Under the pieces are notes generated by a model that was not told the DNA's origin, ran no database searches, and was given only the letters and a program-made list of their open reading frames with translations. Made by a program: the position numbers and the translations under genes. A DNA stretch of 20,405 nt, taken from the NCBI GenBank assembly GCA_902363875.1, contig CABJBO010000033.1:1-20405 (forward strand). Reading direction: 5' to 3'. This DNA is from Coriobacteriaceae bacterium. GTDB taxonomy: Bacteria > Actinomycetota > Coriobacteriia > Coriobacteriales > Coriobacteriaceae. Shown here piece by piece: positions 7,793 through 13,777 of the stretch. Within the stretch, counting starts at the first letter, position 1; every line of letters starts with the position of its first letter.

Positions 7793-7946
7793 AAGAGGCC
7801 TCCGTTCGTTTTCTATATTGTATTCTAGGTTATATAGTTTTGCATAACACATAGTCGCCAAGTAAAAGTGGTTGGACAGCACATTGATGCACCGTCTAAC
7901 CACTTTGTGTAAAGATAGCAACCTTACATAAGATATATTATCGTAC

Positions 7947-8885
7947 TTATGCGCGTAAGAAAGTGTATGCGCTGGTTGCCGCTATAGCCCCGTCCGAAAC
8001 AGCGGTCACAACCTGCCGTAAACGCTTGGAACGGATATCGCCGGCTGCGAATAAGCCGGGTGTACGGGTGGCCATGGACTCATCGGTAAGGATGCCGCCA
8101 TCGGGCCCCAGATCGACCAGATGCTCGACAAGTTCGGTATGAGGTTGCGTGCCGGCAAAGACAAAAATGCCAAACGAGCCAGGTTCAAAGGTCTCAGTAT
8201 GCGTCTTGCCGCTTGCATTGTCCTTGAAGGTAATTGTCGTGGGCATCGCCTCACCGGAAAGCTCAACAATACTAGTTTGGTACCTAACTGAAATATTGTC
8301 CTTAGTAAGCACCTTATTCACAACGCCTTCGGGTGCACGGAACTGATCGCGACGCAGCACGATGGTCACGCTGCTGGCAATGTCGGAAAGGAACAACGCC
8401 TCTTCGCATGCCGAATTGCCGCCTCCGATAACAAAGACCTGCTTGCCACGGAAGAACATGCCGTCACACGTCGCGCAATACGAAACGCCTCGACCGCGAT
8501 ACGTGTCCTCGCCAACAAAACCTGCAGGACGCGGCGTGGCGCCCATGCACGCAATGACGCTCTTGGCCGCTGTGTCGCCCATATCGTGATGGATGGTAAA
8601 TTGAGCCGCATCGGCATCGTAATCGACGCCTGTCACCATACTCCATTCAACCTGAGCCCCCAGGCCTTCAGCATGCTGTTGGAACCGCTCACCAAGTTCA
8701 GCACCGCTCAGCAGCGGAATGCCAGGATAATTCTCAATCTCGTTGGTCGTGGTGATCTGTCCGCCCGACATGCCCTGCTCAAGGACAGTCGTCGTCAGGT
8801 TGGCGCGCGCCGCATAAATGGCGGCAGCATAGCCCGCGGGACCGCCGCCGATAATCGCAACGTCGATCGTATGATCGGTAGCCAT
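7947..8885 (-). CDS. trxB: Thioredoxin-disulfide reductase
   Basis: A 312-aa flavoprotein that uses NADPH to reduce thioredoxin. It has the FAD motif GGGPAG (13-18), the redox-active C137-A-T-C140, the NADPH motif GGGNSACEEA (about 154-163) and the C-terminal FAD motif GLFAAGDIR. Length matches low-molecular-weight TrxB. ATG at 8885 is chosen since MATDHTIDVAIIGGGPAG gives the normal spacing to the FAD motif and GAGAGGA lies upstream; the frame is open 25 codons further but unlike the family. It is divergent from the glycosyltransferase gene with a 118-bp shared intergenic region. No thioredoxin gene is adjacent. Confidence 0.95.
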   Translation of the reverse strand: MATDHTIDVAIIGGGPAGYAAAIYAARANLTTTVLEQGMSGGQITTTNEIENYPGIPLLSGAELGERFQQHAEGLGAQVEWSMVTGVDYDADAAQFTIHHDMGDTAAKSVIACMGATPRPAGFVGEDTYRGRGVSYCATCDGMFFRGKQVFVIGGGNSACEEALFLSDIASSVTIVLRRDQFRAPEGVVNKVLTKDNISVRYQTSIVELSGEAMPTTITFKDNASGKTHTETFEPGSFGIFVFAGTQPHTELVEHLVDLGPDGGILTDESMATRTPGLFAAGDIRSKRLRQVVTAVSDGAIAATSAYTFLRA

Positions 8886-9003
8886 GAAGAATCCTCTCGT
8901 CGAAACGTTGTCATTCCTTGCGCTCATACCCAAATTTACGTGAACGTGACACTCATGCACTACAATGATAAACCCGTGTTACAACGTCGAAGGGGAGTTA
9001 TCG

Positions 9004-10305
9004 ATGGATCAGACGCAGACGAGCGATGACGCTCCCCTGCACAAGCTCAGCACTCCCCAATTGGAGCAAACCACGCTCCTGGCTCAACAAAAACCTCTCG
9101 TGACCATCGTGCACGCCTCGGTCGGCTCGGGCCACAAGGCCGCCGCAAATGCGATTGCGCAGGCATTCGACCTCATCCGCGGCACCAATGGCATCCCCGA
9201 GGATGTTGAGATTGAAGTGCTCGATATTCTTGATTTTGGACGTATTAAATTCGACGGCAATAAGACCGCGGCTTCTTTCACGGGAGCCACGCGCCCCATT
9301 TATGACCTGACCTGGCGATATACGCTTACGGGACATCTTCTCTGGGGTGGCGGCACGGCATGGTCGCGAATTATGTTCCCCGCCTTCAACGAATATATTC
9401 GTAGCCGCAGGCCCATAGCCGTGGTCGCAACGCACATCACAGCAGCCAATGTTGCCGTGGGCGCCCGCGTCATTACGGGTATCGATTATCCGGTCACCTG
9501 CGTGCCGACCGACTACGAAGTCGAGGGCTGGTGGCCCCACAAGGACACCGATCTATTCTGTGTTGCCAACGAATTTATGGCCGAAACGCTGCGTCCGCGC
9601 AAGGTGCCCGAGGCAAAGATTCGCATTACCGGCATTCCTATTCGCGCCGGATTCGACACGGATTACGATCGCGAGGAAGAGCTAGCCAAGTTCAACCTCC
9701 CCACCGACAAGACCGTCGTTCTGGTAATGGCCGGTGCCAGCTTGCCTCAGCCTTACGTCCGCTTTCGCGCGGCGATGGACCACACACTCCCCTTCCTGCG
9801 CAGCTTCGCAGACATGCACTTTGTCTTTTTACCTGGCAAAGACGTGGAGTATGCGGCCCGGCTGAAGACGCTCTTCGATGCCATGAAGCTCGAGAACGTC
9901 ACGGTGTTGGACTATGTCGACGACATGGCGGCCCTCATGCATGGCTGCGACTTGGCAATCCTCAAATCGGGCGGACTCACGGTCACCGAGTGCCTATGCG
10001 CACATCTGCCGATGATCCTGCTGGGCAAGTCCTATGGCCAGGAAAAGGCCAACACCACGATGCTCACCGGCATGGGCGCCAGCATGCACGTCACCACAGC
10101 ACGAGAGCTCATCGTAACGCTTCGTCACCTGCACGACCATCCCGAATCACTCAAAGCCCTACTCATCAACGGCGAAGTACTACGCCGCCCCCACGCAGCC
10201 GAAGACATCGCCATCGCTACCATGGAACTCGTAGGAAAACCCCAAAAGCGCAAAAGAGCCTTCTGCCGCTTCTACTGGGGCGGAAAACCCGCGCATATCC
10301 GCTAG
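9004..10305 (+). CDS. MGDG-synthase-type glycosyltransferase (processive diacylglycerol glucosyltransferase-like)
   Basis: A 433-aa GT28-family enzyme. The MGDG-synthase N-terminal domain is marked by TIVHASVGSGHKAAANAI and the VLDILDF stretch. The C-terminal nucleotide-sugar domain holds ITGIPIRAGF, VLVMAGAS, DDMAALMHGCDLAILKSGGLTVTECLCAHLPMIL and GQEKANTTML. It probably adds sugars to diacylglycerol at the cytoplasmic membrane face to make glycolipids; the acceptor is not determinable here. ATG 9004 follows AAGGGGAG at a 6-nt gap. The C-terminal tail KPQKRKRAFCRFYWGGKPAHIR is basic. The stop at 10303-10305 is the last clear chromosomal base pair run before mobile DNA, so an altered C-terminus cannot be excluded. 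Confidence 0.88.
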   Translation: MDQTQTSDDAPLHKLSTPQLEQTTLLAQQKPLVTIVHASVGSGHKAAANAIAQAFDLIRGTNGIPEDVEIEVLDILDFGRIKFDGNKTAASFTGATRPIYDLTWRYTLTGHLLWGGGTAWSRIMFPAFNEYIRSRRPIAVVATHITAANVAVGARVITGIDYPVTCVPTDYEVEGWWPHKDTDLFCVANEFMAETLRPRKVPEAKIRITGIPIRAGFDTDYDREEELAKFNLPTDKTVVLVMAGASLPQPYVRFRAAMDHTLPFLRSFADMHFVFLPGKDVEYAARLKTLFDAMKLENVTVLDYVDDMAALMHGCDLAILKSGGLTVTECLCAHLPMILLGKSYGQEKANTTMLTGMGASMHVTTARELIVTLRHLHDHPESLKALLINGEVLRRPHAAEDIAIATMELVGKPQKRKRAFCRFYWGGKPAHIR

Positions 10306-10349
10306 CGTCTTAATGCCCGCTTTCCTGTGGGAGGCCCCTATATATCATC

Positions 10350-10369
10350 CCATGCTCAAACATTCTCGC
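10350..10369 (+). repeat. Left copy of 20-bp inverted repeat bounding the inverted relaxase segment
   Basis: CCATGCTCAAACATTCTCGC. The exact reverse complement is at 10991-11010. It encodes (S/P)MLKHSR in the relaxase frame in both places, so recombination between copies keeps the frame. Identity ends sharply on the inner side and after one mismatch on the outer side. Confidence 0.9.
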
Positions 10370-10834
10370 GGGGCGCTCGTATCCCTCCCGCCCGCCTCTC
10401 ACACATATCATTCCATCCGGCCCATTGAGCCAGACGGCAAATGGGGGTGCAAGCAGCGCCGCCGCTACCGTCTGGACGAGGACGGGAACCGCATTATGGG
10501 AGAGGACGGCAAGCCCCTCTTTGACGCTGTTCCCACTACCGACTGGGGAAGCCCGGAAACACTGGAACATTGGCGGGAGGCGTGGGCCGCTATGGTGAAC
10601 GCCAAGTTTGAGGAAAAGGGGCTGACCTGCCGCATCGACCACCGCTCCTATGAGCGTCAGGGCCTTGACCTGCTGCCCACCGTCCATGAGGGCGTGGCCG
10701 TCCGCCAGATGGAGGCCAAGGGCATCCCCACCGACAAGGGCGATCTGAACCGCTGGATAAAAAAGGCCAACAACATTCTGCGGGATATTCGGAAGAAAAT
10801 CGCCGGCCTGACGGATTGGATTAAGGCCATATAA
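10352..10834 (+). pseudogene. MobA/MobL relaxase, C-terminal half (displaced onto plus strand)
   Basis: The frame from 10352 reads MLKHSR, a 15-residue low-complexity stretch, then unmistakable MobA/MobL sequence: IRPIEPDGKWGCKQRRRY, VPTTDWGSPETLEHWREAW, CRIDHRSYERQGLDLLPTVHEG, GDLNRWIKKANNILRDIRKKI. In intact relatives the IRPIEP segment follows directly on the HxH motif, which here is on the opposite strand (10946-11440). There is no plausible ribosome-binding site or native start: an ATG at 10313 is in frame but lies in unrelated sequence. The gene also ends early (DWIKAI then TAA); family members usually run on for hundreds of residues. As laid out it cannot be expressed as a relaxase. 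Confidence 0.85.
10379..10415 (+). repeat. Imperfect direct repeat, copy A
   Basis: Begins GTATCC and ends CTCTCACACATATCATTCCA. Copy B is at 10927-10962 in the same orientation. The right 21 bases (CTCTCACACATATC, one mismatch, TTCCA) are the best conserved, after a CCGCCCGCC-rich stretch. It sits between the inverted repeat and the relaxase C-terminal sequence. Confidence 0.75.
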
Positions 10835-10852
10835 TAAAAATATTAATTAGAG

Positions 10853-10897
10853 TAAGCCGATGCGATAAAGGGGCTATTCCTTTGTCGCATCGGCTTA
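10853..10897. terminator. Long hairpin after relaxase C-terminal half
   Basis: TAAGCCGATGCGA (10853-10865) pairs perfectly with 10885-10897. After one mismatch AAAGG (10867-10871) pairs with CCTTT (10879-10883). On the plus strand TTTTTT follows 13 nt later, too distant for a standard terminator. It lies inside the segment bounded by the inverted repeats and would flip with it. It could be a terminator or the end of an older inserted element. Confidence 0.5.
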
Positions 10898-10926
10898 GCA
10901 GAAAGATTGATTTTTTATTCAAGCGA

Positions 10927-10962
10927 GTATCCGCCCGCCCGTCTCTCACACATATCGTTCCA
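10927..10962 (+). repeat. Imperfect direct repeat, copy B
   Basis: Partner of the copy at 10379-10415, shortened by one base in the CCGCCCG stretch and with G for A before TTCCA. It follows AAGCGA just as copy A follows GCGCTC. It overlaps the 3' end of the truncated relaxase N-terminal frame on the other strand. Confidence 0.75.
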
Positions 10963-11440
10963 CGCGCAGTTTCGCAGCGAGCGAAGCGAAGCGAGAATGT
11001 TTGAGCATGGAATAGAGAACATGAAAGTGCGGGTTAGGAATACCGCCGTCCTCCTTGTCCGGCTGGTGGATGGCAAAGTCGGCAATCATGCCCCGGCCCA
11101 CAAGCTGCTCCGAAACAAATTGCCTTGCAAGAGCGATGTTTTCCTCCAATGAAAACTCGTTCTGCAAGGCAATGTCAAAGCTATATGCAAGCTGGGCTTT
11201 CTTGCCGCGCTCGGCCTTCTCCACGGCGTTCCAGAGGGTGGCGCGGTCTTGGTACTGGTTGGGGGCCTGGGGCGGCAGGAGAATGTCTGTGCAGACCACG
11301 CCGCCCTTGTGGGTGTAGTCGCTGACCTCGCCATAGTATTCGCTATACAATTTCTCCCCGGCTCGGTAGGCGGCGGACGTGACAACAGACTGTCCCGCGC
11401 TCCGTTTGACCTGGGTAACGTGGAGATGGAACAGGGCCAA
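10946..11440 (-). pseudogene. MobA/MobL relaxase, N-terminal catalytic half
   Basis: The first ~144 residues are a good MobQ relaxase domain: ALFHLHVTQVKRSAGQSVV, the nicking-tyrosine candidate Y25 in SAAYRAGEKL (same number as in RSF1010/R1162 MobA), H125 in IHQPD, and metal-binding H138 and H140 in NPHFHV. After HVLYS the frame enters the inverted repeat (MLKHSR) and then 14 unrelated residues to a stop. The start is TTG at 11440, immediately after the TAA of DUF3847, so translation is coupled. The rest of the protein is on the other strand at 10352-10834. Flipping 10370-10990 would restore a continuous 304-codon frame. Confidence 0.88.
10991..11010 (-). repeat. Right copy of 20-bp inverted repeat
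   Basis: Reverse complement of 10350-10369. Together they bound a 621-bp segment (10370-10990) containing the relaxase C-terminal half and the 10853 hairpin. Confidence 0.9.
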
Positions 11441-11734
11441 TTATCCGCTTTCCTGCTGGTCAGTGGCTTGGCTCACCAGGGCGGCAACTTCCGGCAGGGA
11501 AAAGACCTTTTCCATCAAAAGAAAAAAGGCCCTTTCGCTCATGCCGCGCACCTCCGGGGCGATACTCTCCACCGCTCCGCCACGGGTGATAAGTCGGTGG
11601 TTTCGCTTCTTCCTTTCGCCTTGGGTGTAGTAGCGGATGCGGTTCTCATACCGCTGGCCTCTGTGCTGGTACTGCTCCAACTTAGCGGTGGCCTCAGCAT
11701 ACTCTTTCTCTAATTCTTCGCGTGACTTGTCCAT
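11441..11734 (-). CDS. DUF3847 protein
   Basis: A 97-aa charged, helical protein (starts MDKSREELEKEYAEATAKLE, then RGQRYENRIRYYTQGERKKRNHRLITRGG). It belongs to the DUF3847 family that regularly precedes MobA/MobL relaxase genes in clostridial mobile elements. The function is unproven; by position and basic character it may be an accessory protein acting at oriT. ATG 11734 is preceded by AAGGAGG at a 9-nt gap. The frame is open upstream to 12001, but that stretch crosses the hairpin-rich oriT region and is not coding. It is first in a two-gene mobilisation operon with the relaxase. Confidence 0.85.
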   Translation of the reverse strand: MDKSREELEKEYAEATAKLEQYQHRGQRYENRIRYYTQGERKKRNHRLITRGGAVESIAPEVRGMSERAFFLLMEKVFSLPEVAALVSQATDQQESG

Positions 11735-11821
11735 CGTGTTTGACCTCCTTCTTGGCAAAACAAAAGACCGTCTACCTGCTGTGTCGGGTAAACGGTCAAG
11801 GGTAACGGTATTCGGTTTTAG

Positions 11822-11963
11822 CCTCGCTGGAAAGGTGCAGACGCAGAGCGGATGTACCTTTCCAGCGAGGGCGCAGGGATAGCCGCAAAGCGGCGCAAGG
11901 GGCGCAGCCCCTTGTACGGAGCGGAGCGACGCAAACGGCCCGGACTTTCGGAAGTCCGGGCCG
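11822..11963. repeat. Cluster of four hairpins beside oriT
   Basis: Four successive perfect stems of 15, 5, 8 and 12 bp. The largest is CCTCGCTGGAAAGGT (11822-11836) with its complement at 11856-11870 around a 19-nt loop. The TCGG tetraloop stem is the most stable-looking. Possible roles are single-strand initiation after transfer, accessory-protein binding, or attenuation of the mob operon. Confidence 0.7.
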
Positions 11964-11982
11964 TAGCCTCGCAGAGCGCACG

Positions 11983-12020
11983 ATACATGGTCGCAGACCA
12001 TGTATAGAAGTGCGCCCTTT
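11983..12020 (+). other. Origin of transfer (oriT), MobQ/RSF1010 type
   Basis: ATACATGGTC (11983-11992), GCA, GACCATGTAT (11996-12005) form a perfect 10-bp inverted repeat with a 3-nt loop. It is followed by AG and AAGTGCGCCCT (12008-12018). RSF1010/R1162-type origins have the same plan: a ~10-bp repeat with a 3-nt loop, then a nic core of the form TAA(A/G)TGCGCCCT, cut between G and C. By analogy the nick would fall between 12012 and 12013. The nearby relaxase N-terminal domain with Y25 is of the matching class. Recognition is by motif and architecture only. Confidence 0.85.
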
Positions 12021-12034
12021 GTTCCAAAGGGATT

Positions 12035-13606
12035 TTATAAGTCCATCATTGATGGGAGAATTTTGTTGAACATATGGCGCACCTTATCAATCCGGGTGTT
12101 TGGGCGGCGTGGCTGAAAAACTGGTTCGCCGCTGGCGATTTGATACCCCTTCAATTCTGTTAAACAAACGCTTCTCCCGTTTGTATAAAAGGTGAGGTCA
12201 TTGCGGTACTCTTGCACACAGCGGGCAGGGATTTCGCCAGTAAAAATCACCTCGCTGTTTTTAACCTGGGTCGTTTCAATACTCGCGCAATATTTTGGTG
12301 CGTCATGATAAGCTCTGGAGAGATATTCCTGCGGCGCATAGAGTGTAAAAGAAAGATATGGTTCCAATAGCTGCGTCCCCGCCTTTTTCAACACCTGCTC
12401 CAATACAATAGGTGCCAATGACCGAAAGTCTGCGGGAGTGCTGACCGGACTATAATAAAGCCCATACTCAAAACAGATTTTACAGTCCGTTACCTTCCAT
12501 CCATACACGCCTTGTTCCAGACCGTAGCGGATACCATCCAATACAGCGTTTTGAAAACTCTGATTCAAGTATCCAACGGAAACTTTGCTCTCATACTGCA
12601 CTCCGGTGCCAAGGGGGAGAGGGGTGACGGACAGCCCGATGGACGCCCAGAATGGATTGGGCGGCACTTCGATATGAATGGTGTGACTTACCGCTTTCAA
12701 TGGCCTCTCCATATAGATGACGGTAGGTTCTTTTGCAGTTGTGTTGAGCTGATATTTTTCCACCAGAAGATCAGAGATAATTTCCAATTGTACCCGGCCC
12801 AAAAAGGAGAGAATGATCTCATGGGTCACAGCGTCTACTTCATAGCGCAGAAGCGGGTCGGTATCCGCAATTTCTGTCAAGGCGTTTAACAAGCGTTCCC
12901 TCTGTTCTGGTTTCTCTGGTGCAATTGTTATCCGCAGCAAAGGGAGAGGATTGTCGCTCCACGTTTCACGGGGCAGCAGCAGTTTGTTTCCCAGCACATC
13001 ATTCAGCCGCAAACTGTCGCAGGGTACAATGACGATCTCGCCCGCATGGGCAATCTCTGTTCGGACAATCTCACCCTTTGAGGGGATACGCATTTCCGTA
13101 ATTTTCAGTTTTTCTTTCCCTGCCAAGGCTACGGAATCCCGCAAATGAAGCGTACCGCTATACAACCGCAGATAGGCAAGGCGTTGGCTCTGGTTTGCGT
13201 ACTCAACTTTGAACACAGTTCCGCACAATTCAGAGCTGTTCTGCCCGGTGGGTGATTGGAATGTATCTGTGACCGCTTCAATGAGTTGTCGGATTCCCAA
13301 GTTTACCTTGGCACTGCCATGATAGACCGGAAACAGAGAGACGCTTTGGATTCTCCTGTTTTCCTCCCGCAGAAGTTCTTCTTTGTCCATTGGTTCTCCG
13401 GCAATATATTTCTCCAACAATTCATCACAGTCCGCAATCACGGTATCCCAATTCTCCAGCCCCATGTTTTCCATGATGGATATATCCGGGGAAAGCTGCA
13501 CGTTCTGCTTAATAATCATATTTGCGGAGAGCTTATCTCGGATAGACTGATACACACCTGGCAGGTCAATCCCGTCCTGGTCGATTTTGTTAATAAAGAT
13601 AATAAT
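12035..13606 (-). pseudogene. Tetracycline resistance ribosomal protection protein, 5'-truncated (Tet(W)/Tet(32)/Tet(O)/Tet(M) group)
   Basis: The frame reads [26 protein letters not shown] and continues with no stop to the C-terminus. It has segments diagnostic of this group: [120 protein letters not shown] and [16 protein letters not shown]. About the first 122 residues are missing, including the P-loop and other GTP-binding motifs; only NKID of the G domain remains. A stop codon precedes homology by two codons, so no fusion protein forms. A GTG at 13555 could start a 506-aa fragment with no GTPase. The missing part begins exactly at the Tn916-like border. Local matches to more than one Tet class suggest a mosaic; I do not assign an allele. 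Confidence 0.9.
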
Positions 13607-13644
13607 TTAATAGATTTCTAATTATCTCTTTAGATGTTCTTATA

Positions 13645-13680
13645 TGCCGGTATAGCCCGTTACTTCGGGCTTTTCCGGCA
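13645..13680. repeat. Nested hairpin near element end
   Basis: TGCCGG (13645-13650) pairs with CCGGCA (13675-13680) and, inside, AGCCCG (13654-13659) pairs with CGGGCT (13666-13671). It lies downstream of int. It could terminate int transcription or be part of the recombination site; no clear T-run follows on the int strand. Confidence 0.6.
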
Positions 13681-13740
13681 CTTTTCATATCGGAAGAACT
13701 TCACAAATCTTTTTATTACCCCTCATGTTTTCACTCTCAA

Positions 13741-13777
13741 AAGTAGTAAAAGTAGTAGTAAATTCTGCGTACTACTT
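13741..13777. repeat. Short repeats, candidate integrase arm-binding sites
   Basis: AAGTAGTA occurs at 13741-13748 and 13750-13757, and inverted as TACTACTT at 13770-13777, overlapping the int stop codon. Tn916 Int binds short direct repeats near the element ends through its N-terminal domain; the position fits, but the sequence has not been shown to be bound. Confidence 0.45.

Larger units (their letters stand above)
11735..12034. other. Non-coding mobilisation region upstream of DUF3847
   Basis: A 300-bp GC-rich stretch between DUF3847 and the tet remnant, with at least six hairpins and a MobQ-type nic sequence. It contains a 15-bp stem (11822-11836 with 11856-11870), a 5-bp stem (11882-11894), CAAGGGGC/GCCCCTTG (11896-11914), a 12-bp stem CGGCCCGGACTT (11936-11947 with 11952-11963) on a TCGG loop, the oriT repeat, and CCCTTT/AAAGGG (12015-12031). 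The promoter for the mob operon should be here; I cannot place it. Confidence 0.75.
10306..13606. mobile_element. Mobilisable element remnant (MobQ type), rearranged
   Basis: A block of mobile-DNA genes directly after the chromosomal glycosyltransferase: a split MobA/MobL relaxase, a DUF3847 gene, an oriT, and a truncated tet ribosomal-protection gene. DUF3847 followed by MobA/MobL is a common pair in clostridial mobilisable elements. The left border is set only by the last chromosomal stop; I see no recognisable element terminus at 10306-10349. The right border is where tet homology stops (13606) and the Tn916-like element begins. No replication gene or transposase of its own is visible. Confidence 0.7.

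Noticed and set aside
10310..10335. Minus-strand QESGH-stop reading near the left junction, similar to the QQESG-stop end of DUF3847 (shared CCGCTTTCCTG at 10317-10327 and 11445-11455)
   Set aside because: Only 11 bases are identical; too short to claim a duplicated DUF3847 end, though it could mark a recombination point.
10313..10351. ATG at 10313 as a true start for the relaxase C-terminal half
   Set aside because: No ribosome-binding site, and the first 13 residues match nothing in the family.
10835..11010. Group II intron or intein interrupting the relaxase
   Set aside because: No domain V-like sequence, no intron-encoded protein, and the halves are in opposite orientation.
11249..11713. 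Plus-strand 154-codon open frame opposite relaxase and DUF3847
   Set aside because: Shadow of two recognisable minus-strand proteins.
11735..12001. N-terminal extension of DUF3847 to a GTG or ATG at 12001
   Set aside because: The stretch is a hairpin-rich oriT region, and a strong ribosome-binding site precedes ATG 11734.
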